Source of the DNA: Methylotenera sp.
GTDB taxonomy: Bacteria > Pseudomonadota > Gammaproteobacteria > Burkholderiales > Methylophilaceae
DNA: 64,000 nt
Direction of reading: 5' to 3'
Assembly: GCA_030693535.1 (NCBI GenBank)
Contig: JAUYAL010000074.1
Coordinates: forward strand, 1 to 64,000
The notes below the pieces were generated by a model. That model worked only from the letters and a program-made list of their open reading frames with translations. It ran no database searches and was not told where the DNA came from. The position numbers and the translations under genes are program-made. Below are positions 28,259 through 37,634 of the stretch, one piece after another. Every line of letters starts with the position of its first letter. Positions within the stretch are counted from its first letter, which is position 1.

Positions 28259-30043
28259 ATGAGTAAACCTGCTACGCTAAGCAATCCCACCGGCCGCCTA
28301 ACTTTAGGCGATGTGCTTCGCATGTTAGTCAATGACGGCATGCTGGATAAGTTTCAAGCTGAGAAATTATACAAAGACCGTAAGCTTGACAGCTCTAATT
28401 TGCATCCATTAGTTGTCGTAGGCGAACAAAAATGGAAAAGCCTCAAGCCACCATACAAAGCAATTACTGTAGAAGGATTATCTGCTTGGTTGGCAGAACA
28501 TGCAGGCTTAGATTATTACCACATTGATCCACTCAAACTTGACTTTGGATCAGCGGCTAAAATAATTTCTCAGGGCTATGCAGAACGCCTTAAAATTATG
28601 CCGATTTCAGTTAAAAATGGTGAGGCAATAATCGCCACCACTGAGCCCTTTAGCACTGATTGGATTGCTGATCTAGAACGCGTGCTAAAGATGAAAATTA
28701 AACTTGTCATGGCTAATCCACTAGAAATCAGCCGTTACCTGCCAGAAATCTATAGTTTAGCAAATTCCATGAATGCGGCAGATTTGGCCAAAGCAGGGCA
28801 AATTGTCGGTGTACAGAATTTTGAGCAATTGATTGAACTAGGCAAAGACAAAAATCTAGATGCCAATGAACAACATGTCGTTAACATTGTCGACTGGTTG
28901 TTCAAATACGCTTTTGAACAACGCGCCAGTGATATCCACCTAGAACCGCGGCGCAATATGGGTATGATGCGCTTTAGAATCGATGGTGTGCTACATCAGG
29001 TATATCAACTTCCACCTAATATCATGAACGCCATTACCAGCCGCATTAAGCTTTTAGGTCGCATGGATATGGTAGAAAAGCGTCGCCCGCAAGATGGTCG
29101 TATCAAAACGCTCTCAGCTGAAGGCCAAGAAATTGAACTTCGTTTATCTACCATGCCCACGGCATTTGGTGAAAAAATGGTCATGCGTATTTTTGCACCA
29201 GAAGTTTCAGCTAAAGATTTTTTGGCATTAGGCTTTTCCAAAGCACAGGCTGGCACATGGAACACTTGGACTAAAGCGCCCAACGGAATTATTTTAGTCA
29301 CAGGCCCTACTGGCTCAGGCAAAACCACAACTCTATATGCCACTCTACGCTTGCTTGCAACGCCAGAAGTGAATGTGTGTACGGTAGAAGAGCCGATTGA
29401 AATGGTAGAACCCTTGTTCAATCAAATGCAGGTGCAAACGAATATTGGGCTAAATTTTGCTTCAGGTATTCGCACACTGATGCGACAAGACCCCGACATA
29501 ATTATGGTAGGCGAGATTCGCGATCTGGAAACAGCCGACATGGCGATTCAAGCAGCACTCACTGGCCATTTAGTTTTGTCAACACTACATACGAACGATT
29601 CACCTTCTGCGGTGACTCGCTTACTAGATCTTGGTGTACCTTCCTACCTTATTCATTCCACGGTACTAGGAATTATGGCGCAACGCTTAGTACGCACACT
29701 ATGTACTAGTTGCAAAGTGCCTGAACAAATAGACCAAAAACAATGGGATACCCTAGTAGGTAATTTTAACATCCCAAAACCTGCGCATATTTACAAACCC
29801 GTTGGCTGCTTAGAATGCCGTAACACTGGCTTTAGAGGCCGTAGTGGCATATATGAAATGCTGACCATGACCCCTGCCTTAAGAAAACTTATCACGCCAG
29901 AAACTGATTTGGCCAAACTTACCAAATTAGCGCATCAAGAAGGCATGCAACCACTGATTGTCAATGGTGCAGAAAAAGTGGCGGCTGGCATTACTACCAT
30001 TGAAGAATTAATGAAAGTAGCACCGCCACTGGAAATTGATTAG
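28259..30043 (+). CDS. GspE/PilB-type secretion or pilus ATPase (second copy, solitary)
   Basis: A 594-aa AAA-type assembly ATPase. N-terminal T2SSE-N-like domains (about 1-190) lead to the ATPase core. Walker A GPTGSGKTTT is near 349, the Asp box CTVEEPIEM near 380, Walker B DPDIIMVGEIRDLETADMA near 412, and a CxxC...CxxC zinc-binding motif (CTSC, CLEC) near 485-520. It differs clearly from the pilB at 55403. No pseudopilin, secretin or platform protein lies beside it. It may serve a type II secretion or second pilus function. The start is ATG 28259 with an AGAAAGG Shine-Dalgarno. Confidence 0.88.
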   Translation: MSKPATLSNPTGRLTLGDVLRMLVNDGMLDKFQAEKLYKDRKLDSSNLHPLVVVGEQKWKSLKPPYKAITVEGLSAWLAEHAGLDYYHIDPLKLDFGSAAKIISQGYAERLKIMPISVKNGEAIIATTEPFSTDWIADLERVLKMKIKLVMANPLEISRYLPEIYSLANSMNAADLAKAGQIVGVQNFEQLIELGKDKNLDANEQHVVNIVDWLFKYAFEQRASDIHLEPRRNMGMMRFRIDGVLHQVYQLPPNIMNAITSRIKLLGRMDMVEKRRPQDGRIKTLSAEGQEIELRLSTMPTAFGEKMVMRIFAPEVSAKDFLALGFSKAQAGTWNTWTKAPNGIILVTGPTGSGKTTTLYATLRLLATPEVNVCTVEEPIEMVEPLFNQMQVQTNIGLNFASGIRTLMRQDPDIIMVGEIRDLETADMAIQAALTGHLVLSTLHTNDSPSAVTRLLDLGVPSYLIHSTVLGIMAQRLVRTLCTSCKVPEQIDQKQWDTLVGNFNIPKPAHIYKPVGCLECRNTGFRGRSGIYEMLTMTPALRKLITPETDLAKLTKLAHQEGMQPLIVNGAEKVAAGITTIEELMKVAPPLEID

Positions 30044-30234
30044 TTTGCAACTTTAAATCCTCACAAAAAAAGCCTGCCATCTACCTATCATCCTTGACCT
30101 AATAGGCTCAAACCGTTAAGGTATAGGGTTGTTATATAAACGTAGTAAAAAGGCACTAAATTGAATAAAAACAAATGTTGATTTAGTTAAAAGTATCAGA
30201 ATCTAAGTAAAAAAAATAAAGCATGGAATAAAGC

Positions 30235-31983
30235 ATGGAACATGGTTCTAAAAAAGAGAATAAACAAATAACAGGTGCGGAGATTTTAATCCGATGCTTG
30301 CATGAAGAAAATGTTGAATTTGTATTTGGTTACCCCGGCGGCGCAGTGCTGCACATTTACGACGCGATTTTTCATCAAGATAAATTTAAGCATATTTTAG
30401 TGCGTCACGAGCAAGCTGCGCTCCACGCGGCTGATGCTTATTCTCGCTCTACCGGAAAAGTGGGCGTTGCGCTGGTAACTTCTGGTCCAGGTGCAACTAA
30501 CGCAGTAACTGGCATTGCAACAGCTTATATGGATTCTATACCTATGGTGATTATAAGCGGGCAAGTGCCTACTTATGCCATTGGTGAAGATGCGTTTCAA
30601 GAATGCGACACTGTTGGCATTACACGTCCATGTGTAAAACATAACTTCCTGGTGAAGGATGTAAAAGACATTGCTGCAACCATGAAAAAGGCTTTTTATG
30701 TGGCAGCTAGCGGTCGCCCTGGACCAGTATTAGTGGATATTCCAAAAGATATCACTGCTGATTTATGCAAATTTGAATATCCTGAAAGTGTCAACTTACG
30801 CTCATACAACCCAGTGACTAAAGGCCACTTAGGCCAAATTAAAAAAGCGCTTAAATTACTGGCTGAGGCAAAACGCCCAATGGTATATTCAGGTGGTGGC
30901 GTAGTACTAGGCGATGCCTCTGCGCAACTGATTAAGCTCATTCAGTCAATGGGCATTCCTATCACCAGCACTTTAATGGGCTTGGGCGGATTTCCTGCGT
31001 CAGATGAAAAGTTTTTAGGTATGCTTGGTATGCACGGCACATACGAAGCCAATATGGCAATGCAAGAGTGCGATGTCCTTTTAGCCGTCGGCGCGCGTTT
31101 TGATGACCGTGTGATTGGTAATACCAAGCATTTCTTAGCAACACCACGCACAATTATTCATATTGACATTGACCCATCTTCAATATCAAAACGCGTAAAA
31201 ATTGATGTGCCTATCGTCGGTGACGTTAAATCTGTACTTGCAGATATAAATGAACTGATTGCTACCGAAAAGCCTGTACAGAATTCCAATGCGCTAGCAA
31301 CTTGGTTTAAGCAAATCAATGCTTGGCGTAGTAAAAAATGCTTAGACTTTAAGCAAAGTGACGAGTTTATTAAACCGCAATACGTCATTCAAAAATTGCA
31401 TGAAGTGACCAAAGGAGAAGCCTTTGTTACCTCCGATGTGGGCCAACACCAAATGTGGGCGGCGCAATATTACAAGTTTAATGACCCGCGTCGTTGGATT
31501 AACTCTGGCGGCTTAGGTACCATGGGCGTTGGCTTACCATATGCAATGGGCGTGCAGTTTGCGCACCCTAATGCGCAAGTGGCCTGCGTAACGGGCGAAG
31601 GCAGTATTCAGATGAATATTCAAGAGCTTTCAACTTGTGCGCAATATCACTTGCCAATTAAAGTCATTATGCTAAATAACCGCTACCTAGGCATGGTGCG
31701 CCAGTGGCAAGAGTTTTTCTATGAGAATCGTTATTCAGAATCTTATATGGACAGCTTGCCAGACTTTGTTAAATTGGCAGAAGCTTATGGTCATGTAGGC
31801 ATGCAAATTACTAAACCTGGCGACGTTGAAGGGGCATTAAAAGAGGCTTTTGACATGAAATCACGCTTTGTGTTTTTAGATTTTATTACTGACCAAAAAG
31901 AGAACGTGTTCCCAATGATTCAAAATGGTAAAGGTTTATCTGAAATGATTTTGGCAAGTGATATTGGCGCGGAGGATCTATAA
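30235..31983 (+). CDS. ilvB: Acetolactate synthase large subunit
   Basis: The catalytic, TPP- and FAD-dependent subunit of acetohydroxyacid synthase, the first common step of branched-chain amino acid synthesis. The N-terminal FGYPGGAVLHIYD with the catalytic Glu in RHEQAALHAADAY (near 60) and the TPP-binding GEGSIQMNIQEL motif near 462 are present. The length of 582 aa is typical. It shares one base with ilvH. No leader peptide rich in Ile, Val or Leu codons is visible in the 190-bp upstream gap, so classical attenuation is not supported. A two-codon mini-ORF sits just before the start (30223-30231). Confidence 0.96.
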   Translation: MEHGSKKENKQITGAEILIRCLHEENVEFVFGYPGGAVLHIYDAIFHQDKFKHILVRHEQAALHAADAYSRSTGKVGVALVTSGPGATNAVTGIATAYMDSIPMVIISGQVPTYAIGEDAFQECDTVGITRPCVKHNFLVKDVKDIAATMKKAFYVAASGRPGPVLVDIPKDITADLCKFEYPESVNLRSYNPVTKGHLGQIKKALKLLAEAKRPMVYSGGGVVLGDASAQLIKLIQSMGIPITSTLMGLGGFPASDEKFLGMLGMHGTYEANMAMQECDVLLAVGARFDDRVIGNTKHFLATPRTIIHIDIDPSSISKRVKIDVPIVGDVKSVLADINELIATEKPVQNSNALATWFKQINAWRSKKCLDFKQSDEFIKPQYVIQKLHEVTKGEAFVTSDVGQHQMWAAQYYKFNDPRRWINSGGLGTMGVGLPYAMGVQFAHPNAQVACVTGEGSIQMNIQELSTCAQYHLPIKVIMLNNRYLGMVRQWQEFFYENRYSESYMDSLPDFVKLAEAYGHVGMQITKPGDVEGALKEAFDMKSRFVFLDFITDQKENVFPMIQNGKGLSEMILASDIGAEDL

Positions 31984-32489
31984 TGACTACTAGTGCCCCA
32001 CGTCATGTTATTTCACTCCTTATGGAAAACGAAGCTGGCGCATTATCACGCGTGGCAGGCTTATTTTCAGCACGTGGCTACAACATTGAATCTCTTACGG
32101 TTGCCGCCACTGAAGATCCAACATTGTCACGCATGACCATTGTAACTTCAGGTTCTGAAGCGGTTATTGAACAAATCATCAAACAATTAAACAAGCTCAT
32201 TGATGTTGTGAAAGTGCTTGATTTAAACGATGGTAAATTTATTGAGCGCGAATTAATGCTCGTAAAAGTCAAAGCAACAGGCGCATTCCGTGAGGAAATG
32301 AAACGTATGTGCGATATATTCCGCGGCCGCATTATCGATGTGGCAGATGGTAGTTTTACGATTGAGCTTACCGGCTCAGGTACCAAGTTAGATGCTTTTA
32401 TCGAAAGTTTAGATAAAGCAGCGATTTTAGAAACAGTGCGAACAGGAGCATCTGGCATAGGTCGCGGCGACAGAATTCTGAAAGTTTAA
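31983..32489 (+). CDS. ilvH: Acetolactate synthase small (regulatory) subunit
   Basis: A 168-aa regulatory subunit. The N-terminal ACT domain (about 5-80, VISLLMENEAGALSRVAGLFS) binds valine for feedback inhibition, and a C-terminal domain activates the large subunit. It overlaps the ilvB stop by one base (TAATG), which supports fixed stoichiometry by coupling. ilvC follows 72 bp downstream. Confidence 0.96.
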   Translation: MTTSAPRHVISLLMENEAGALSRVAGLFSARGYNIESLTVAATEDPTLSRMTIVTSGSEAVIEQIIKQLNKLIDVVKVLDLNDGKFIERELMLVKVKATGAFREEMKRMCDIFRGRIIDVADGSFTIELTGSGTKLDAFIESLDKAAILETVRTGASGIGRGDRILKV

Positions 32490-32534
32490 GTTTCAAAACA
32501 TCATATTCAAAAACCATTTTTATATTTTATTTAG

Positions 32535-33578
<1,044 letters not shown>

Positions 33579-33610
33579 TTGTTAGTGGACAGTCGTTAGA
33601 CTTTAGTTAA

Positions 33611-33646
33611 GGCGGGATGCTACATTAGCACCCCGCCTTTTAATTT
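33611..33646 (+). terminator. Rho-independent terminator after ilvC
   Basis: A G/C-rich hairpin with outer arms GGCGGG and CCCGCC, continued by TGCTA/TAGCA around a CAT loop (33611-33637), is followed by a T-rich run. It ends the ilvB-ilvH-ilvC transcript. Confidence 0.85.
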
Positions 33647-33651
33647 TAGAC

Positions 33652-33679
33652 TGTCATTCCGGCGCAGGTCAGAATGACA
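33652..33679. repeat. REP-like inverted repeat
   Basis: Arms TGTCATTC (33652-33659) and GAATGACA (33672-33679) flank a GC-rich centre. This is the common REP-type palindrome found between genes in many proteobacteria. It lies between the ilvC terminator and psd. Copy number in the genome cannot be judged from this window. Confidence 0.6.
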
Positions 33680-33695
33680 AGAACTAAGGAAACTC

Positions 33696-34547
33696 ATGAA
33701 GTTAGCCGTTTTGTTACAATACTTAATGCCAAAACAAGCCATTACCACGCTTGCAGGCAAGCTCGCACATTTAGAAGGCGGCATTATGACCACCTCTGTC
33801 ATTACTCGGTTTGTAGAACGTTACAACGTGAATATGGAAGAAGCGGCCAACCCTGATGTCGTTTCCTATAAAACCTTTAACGATTTTTTTACACGCTCCC
33901 TTAAAATCGGCGCACGCCCTATTGCAAAAGCTGATTTTATTTGCCCAGTAGATGGCGCGATAAGTCAATTTGGCAACATTGCACAAGACCAAATTTTTCA
34001 AGCCAAAGGCCATGCTTATTCAACGACAGCCTTAGTTGGTGGCGATAAAACATTAGCAGCTAAATTTGATAACGGTCATTTTGCTTGCCTGTACCTAAGT
34101 CCAAAAGATTATCACCGCATCCACATGCCTTGCGATGGCACACTGATTAGCATGACTTATGTACCAGGTGCGTTATATTCGGTGAACCCAACCACGGCGC
34201 AAGAAGTGGCAGGGTTGTTTGCACGTAATGAGCGCGTGGTGTGCGAGTTTACTTCAGCACAAAATGGCAGCTTTGTGATGGTGCTAGTTGGCGCAACGAT
34301 TGTGGGCAGTATGGCAACCGTTTGGCATGATGCCGAAAACAAAATCATCAACCCACCACGCACAGCAAAACCACGCTTGTGGACGTATGCCGATAAAAAT
34401 ATTACGCTAAAACAAGGTGAAGAAATGGGCAGATTTTTGCTCGGTTCAACGGTAGTGATGCTATTTGAAAAAGATGCATTAAGCTTTAATGCAGATTGGA
34501 AACCAGCGCGTGGAGTAAGGTTGGGCGAGGCGATGGGAAATTGCTAA
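33696..34547 (+). CDS. psd: Phosphatidylserine decarboxylase
   Basis: A 283-aa inner-membrane-associated enzyme that makes phosphatidylethanolamine from phosphatidylserine. The self-cleavage site for the pyruvoyl group is LGST near residue 249, with Ser as the cleaved residue. Other motifs are FFTRSLKIGARP near 64, CPVDG near 87 and YHRIHMP near 144. The proenzyme should split into a large beta and a small alpha chain. It stands alone after the ilv terminator. Confidence 0.95.
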   Translation: MKLAVLLQYLMPKQAITTLAGKLAHLEGGIMTTSVITRFVERYNVNMEEAANPDVVSYKTFNDFFTRSLKIGARPIAKADFICPVDGAISQFGNIAQDQIFQAKGHAYSTTALVGGDKTLAAKFDNGHFACLYLSPKDYHRIHMPCDGTLISMTYVPGALYSVNPTTAQEVAGLFARNERVVCEFTSAQNGSFVMVLVGATIVGSMATVWHDAENKIINPPRTAKPRLWTYADKNITLKQGEEMGRFLLGSTVVMLFEKDALSFNADWKPARGVRLGEAMGNC

Positions 34548-34586
34548 CACTAATTTCTTTGTGAAAAAAACCTTTGAAACCAGTAT

Positions 34587-34644
34587 GTAAGAGCGAATTT
34601 ATTTGAGAAATCTAGATAAGTTTCGAGAATGAATTCGCTCTTAC
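34587..34644. repeat. 58-nt imperfect palindrome between psd and rppH
   Basis: Perfect 13-nt arms GTAAGAGCGAATT (34587-34599) and AATTCGCTCTTAC (34632-34644) bracket a middle that is itself partly self-complementary around TCTAGA. It sits between two convergent genes and could end both transcripts. Its size and shape also fit a REP or small MITE-type element. Confidence 0.65.
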
Positions 34645-34650
34645 GTAAAA

Positions 34651-35136
34651 CTACTTGCCATTCTTATGATGCAAATGTGGCGCCAACTCGTTTAATGCAG
34701 ATTCGTATACTCCGCGTTTAAACTCAATCACGTCCTCTAATGGCACCCAGTAATCACTCCAGCGCCATGCATCAAATTCTGGATGCTCACTGGCACGAAG
34801 CGAAACGTCGCTATCACGTCCTAACATGCGCAACAAGTACCAAATTTGTTTTTGGCCTTTATAGCTACCGCGATATTCTCGCTTTACCCATGTGGTCGGC
34901 ACTTCATATCTGAGCCAATCTTTGGTGCGTCCCAAAATTTGCACGTGCTCAGGTTTTAAGCCAACCTCTTCCATAAGTTCACGATACATTGCCTGCTCTG
35001 GGCTTTCACCGTGGTCAATACCACCTTGTGGAAACTGCCAAGCATGTTCGCGAATGCGCTTACCCCAAAAAACCTGATTATTGGCGTTACATAAAATAAT
35101 GCCAACATTCGGGCGAAACCCGTCTCGATCCAACAT
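34651..35136 (-). CDS. rppH: RNA pyrophosphohydrolase RppH (Nudix)
   Basis: A 161-aa Nudix enzyme that removes pyrophosphate from 5'-triphosphorylated mRNA and so starts RNase E/G-dependent decay. The N-terminus [17 protein letters not shown] and the Nudix box from [17 protein letters not shown] through MEEVGL (about 36-58) are diagnostic. The length matches the family. It converges with psd and is divergent from the YVTN gene. Confidence 0.96.
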   Translation of the reverse strand: MLDRDGFRPNVGIILCNANNQVFWGKRIREHAWQFPQGGIDHGESPEQAMYRELMEEVGLKPEHVQILGRTKDWLRYEVPTTWVKREYRGSYKGQKQIWYLLRMLGRDSDVSLRASEHPEFDAWRWSDYWVPLEDVIEFKRGVYESALNELAPHLHHKNGK

Positions 35137-35247
35137 AACATTTTACTGCCTAAATTATTTAATACGATTTTTTCATATTTTGAGTATTTTTGAAAGCAAC
35201 CATTTGCGTATAATAGCTAAACCCATGAAAATACATTAAATTTAATT

Positions 35248-36219
35248 TTGATAATTAATCATTTTATTGCCCTTTTGCTAGCGTGCCTGGTAACTGGGGC
35301 TTGCCAAGCCGCACCCAAACCAAGTCAAGCTAACTTTGCCTATATTAGCAATCAGGGGGAAGACACTGTATCCGTCATTACCACCGCAACAAACCAAGTC
35401 ATCAATACTATCAAAGTCGGCAAGGCACCTGTTGGGGTTGCCGTTTCTGCAAAGTTACACCGCGCGTATATTTCTAATGTTGAAAGCCAAGAAATTTCTA
35501 TTATCAATACACAAAATAACACGGTGATAGAAACCATAAAAATTAAAGGCTCTCCTGTAGGCCTCGCGCTATCGCCAGATAGCAAAATACTCTATGTGGC
35601 AGATTGGTTCGATAATCGTGTATTAGCCATTAGTACGCAGGAAGGCCATGTAACTCGCGAAGTCAGCGTGGGCGATGCGCCAGCTGGTATGATAGTCAGC
35701 CCAAATAACAAATGGCTCTACATTGCAAATCGCGATAGCAATGATGTTGCGGTGGTTGATACCACCACACTTACCATTAAAAAAAGAATTCCAGTCGGCA
35801 AACACCCATTTGGGCTTGCTTTGAGTAAAAGTGGCTTATGGCTAGTCAGCGTCAATGTGAAAGAAGATACCGTAAGTATTATCAACACCAAAACTCATAC
35901 GCAAAAAAAAGTAAAAGTAGGCTACCACCCTTATTGTGCGGCTATGAGCTTAGATGATAAATCATTATATGTTAGCAACACACAAGATGACAGCGTGACC
36001 GTCATCAACATGTCCACACGCAGAACCATCGCCACTATAAACGTTGGCAGCACGCCAGAAGGCATTAGCATTGACAGCACGAACCATCGTGCTTATGTCG
36101 CCAATTGGGGCAGTAATAATGTTAGTGTTATCAATACCAAAACCAACAAATTACTAACAACAATTAAAACCGGTGAAAAAAGCCGTGCATTCGGACAATT
36201 TATTTTACCCGAACATTAA
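35248..36219 (+). CDS. YVTN-family beta-propeller protein, exported
   Basis: A 323-aa secreted propeller with about seven repeats of the type AYISNQGEDTVSVI / VGKAPVGVAVS (YVTN motif). A hydrophobic signal segment ends near residue 21. Next to an MxaD-like gene it is reminiscent of the beta-propeller proteins linked to PQQ-dependent oxidation. The only in-frame start is TTG at 35248 with no good Shine-Dalgarno. An ATG at 35225 lies in another frame and stops after four codons. One added A in its AAAA run would join it to this frame as MKNTLNLILIINHF, a better signal peptide. A frameshift near the start is therefore possible. Confidence 0.8.
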   Translation: MIINHFIALLLACLVTGACQAAPKPSQANFAYISNQGEDTVSVITTATNQVINTIKVGKAPVGVAVSAKLHRAYISNVESQEISIINTQNNTVIETIKIKGSPVGLALSPDSKILYVADWFDNRVLAISTQEGHVTREVSVGDAPAGMIVSPNNKWLYIANRDSNDVAVVDTTTLTIKKRIPVGKHPFGLALSKSGLWLVSVNVKEDTVSIINTKTHTQKKVKVGYHPYCAAMSLDDKSLYVSNTQDDSVTVINMSTRRTIATINVGSTPEGISIDSTNHRAYVANWGSNNVSVINTKTNKLLTTIKTGEKSRAFGQFILPEH

Positions 36220-36445
36220 AAGCGCAATTTATTTTTGGTGATAATCAAAGATAAACTACCAAAACTTCGCTATTACGTGCCACGCCTGCAAAACCATGTC
36301 AACCAAGCACACACAATACCGTTAACACAAATACAATCAGCAATGCATTCTATAATATCAAGTTCTCATTTATAATGTACTGTTGCTTACAATGATAAGT
36401 AGTTTTAATAATTCCTCTCATATTGAGAGTCATGGAGAAAGAAAA

Positions 36446-36982
36446 ATGAAAAAGATTTTAGCGTTACTCTCACTAGGTCTGAGCATCGGTTTAGTCCCAT
36501 TCTCGGCATCTGCCCACGGCCCTTCACCACAAAAAGTTGAAAAAACCATTACCATCAAAGCGGATCCAGCAAAAGTTTGGGCAATTGTTAAAGATTTTGG
36601 TGGCATTCATAAGTGGCACCCAGGCGTTGCCAGTACTAAAGTTGAGAAAAAAGGCGAAGATACTTTTAGAACACTTACTTTTAAAGATGGCGGAAATGTG
36701 TATGAAAAATTGCGCAGCGTAGATGATGCATCAATGAAAATTAAATATGAAATCATCTCTGGTACATTACCGCTAACAGACTATAACGCTATCATGACTG
36801 TTGCTAAAGGCGCAAAACCAGGCGAGACTACCGTTACTTGGATGGGTCGCTTCTACCGCTTATACAAACTGAACCCACCTATTCCAGCAGGTCAGGATGA
36901 TGAAACAGCAGTGAAAGCTATTACAGGAATTTTTGATTCCGGCTTAGCAAACTTGCAAAAAGTAGCTGAAAGTTCAAAGTAG
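36446..36982 (+). CDS. mxaD: MxaD-like SRPBCC-family periplasmic protein
   Basis: A 178-aa protein. A signal peptide (MKKILALLSLGLSIGLVP, cleavage near SASA-HGP at about residue 23) leads to a START/SRPBCC domain (KVEKTITIKADPAKVWAIV onward). The AHGP-PQKV-type start of the mature part matches MxaD, a periplasmic protein that aids electron transfer in methanol oxidation. This is the main methylotrophy clue in the window. The start at 36446 has a GGAGAAAG Shine-Dalgarno, and a small palindrome (ctctcatattgagag) lies 11 bases upstream of it. A terminator follows at 37008. A generic SRPBCC protein is the alternative. Confidence 0.75.
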   Translation: MKKILALLSLGLSIGLVPFSASAHGPSPQKVEKTITIKADPAKVWAIVKDFGGIHKWHPGVASTKVEKKGEDTFRTLTFKDGGNVYEKLRSVDDASMKIKYEIISGTLPLTDYNAIMTVAKGAKPGETTVTWMGRFYRLYKLNPPIPAGQDDETAVKAITGIFDSGLANLQKVAESSK

Positions 36983-37007
36983 CTAGCCGCCAAGAAGTGA
37001 CAAAATG

Positions 37008-37039
37008 GTCACTTAAGAAGTTTTTAAGTGACATTTTTT
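37008..37039 (+). terminator. Rho-independent terminator after mxaD-like gene
   Basis: Perfect arms GTCACTTAA (37008-37016) and TTAAGTGAC (37024-37032) with a 7-nt loop are followed by ATTTTTTG. It is 25 bp after the mxaD-like stop codon. Confidence 0.8.
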
Positions 37040-37093
37040 GACACATTTTAGCGGTTAAATACAAAAAAAATAGATGATTTTAAGTTATTTTTG

Positions 37094-37122
37094 AAAAAGC
37101 GGAAATTATTTCCGCTTTTTTT
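37094..37122. terminator. Bidirectional hairpin terminator
   Basis: A GCGGAAA/TTTCCGC stem (37099-37115) with a TTA loop is flanked by an A-run and a T-run, so it can act on both strands. It is the second hairpin after the mxaD-like gene and may have belonged to the gene lost at 37254. Confidence 0.75.
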
Positions 37123-37253
37123 ATGACTTAAACTTACGCACTATATGAGACCTTTGCATGGAAGTTTTTTCAGCCCGAAAGTATTACAATTCAGCCATCC
37201 TCGCGAAATCAGCTTGCAAGTTGTATAGATGCCGAACAACTTGTTTGCCATAA

Positions 37254-37567
37254 AAATTATGGGCACGCACGTCACTGAATGATGTCCAGCGGCTTCATCA
37301 CTTTTTAGTCCATACCAACCCAATCTTGGCGCAGCGCGCTATTGCTCTCGCTAAACTTCACGTCTCAATTTTTGAGCAACATCTAAAATCGTCAGGTCTG
37401 CCGATGATATGGATGCCAACTATAGAGAACCACTGATTGATTTTGGTGATAGCGGCTATATAGCCTTATATCATCATGATGATGAAGTCTTCTCCGAGCT
37501 AACAATACACCATCAAAAAGAATTAGAGTTTAATGAATTAAAAAGTTGGCACAGCAATTGCTTTTAA
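37254..37567 (+). pseudogene. Decayed ParE/RelE-type toxin gene
   Basis: Two adjacent frames together give a nearly complete RelE/ParE-fold toxin. The first frame (from 37254) reads KLWARTSLNDVQRLHHFL followed by HTNPILAQRAIALAK and IFEQHLK. After 37385 the next frame reads RSADDMDANYREPL and then DFGDSGYIALYHHDDE, with HHQKELEFNE near the end. Loss of one A in the AAAA run at 37385-37388 explains the shift. A stop (37251) directly precedes the first frame and no start codon is left. No antitoxin can be recognised upstream. The last codons coincide with the pilA sigma-54 promoter, so the toxin-derived part probably ends before 37546. Confidence 0.7.
37546..37564 (+). promoter_or_regulatory. 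Sigma-54 (RpoN) promoter of pilA
   Basis: TTGGCAC-agcaa-TTGC gives the -24 GG and -12 GC dinucleotides with exactly 10 bases between them, the RpoN spacing. Transcription would start near 37575, giving a leader of about 60 nt before pilA. pilA genes in Pseudomonas and Neisseria relatives are commonly RpoN- and PilR-dependent. No regulator gene is in the window. Confidence 0.75.
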
Positions 37568-37634
37568 ATAATCAAGCACTAAAATGTAACGACCTGTGTG
37601 AGAACACTTAAATTTTTTTATAAAGGAAATTAAC

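Noticed and set aside
30044..30234. Ile/Val/Leu leader peptide and attenuator before ilvB
   Set aside because: No short open frame rich in branched-chain codons and no attenuator hairpin with T-run are visible.
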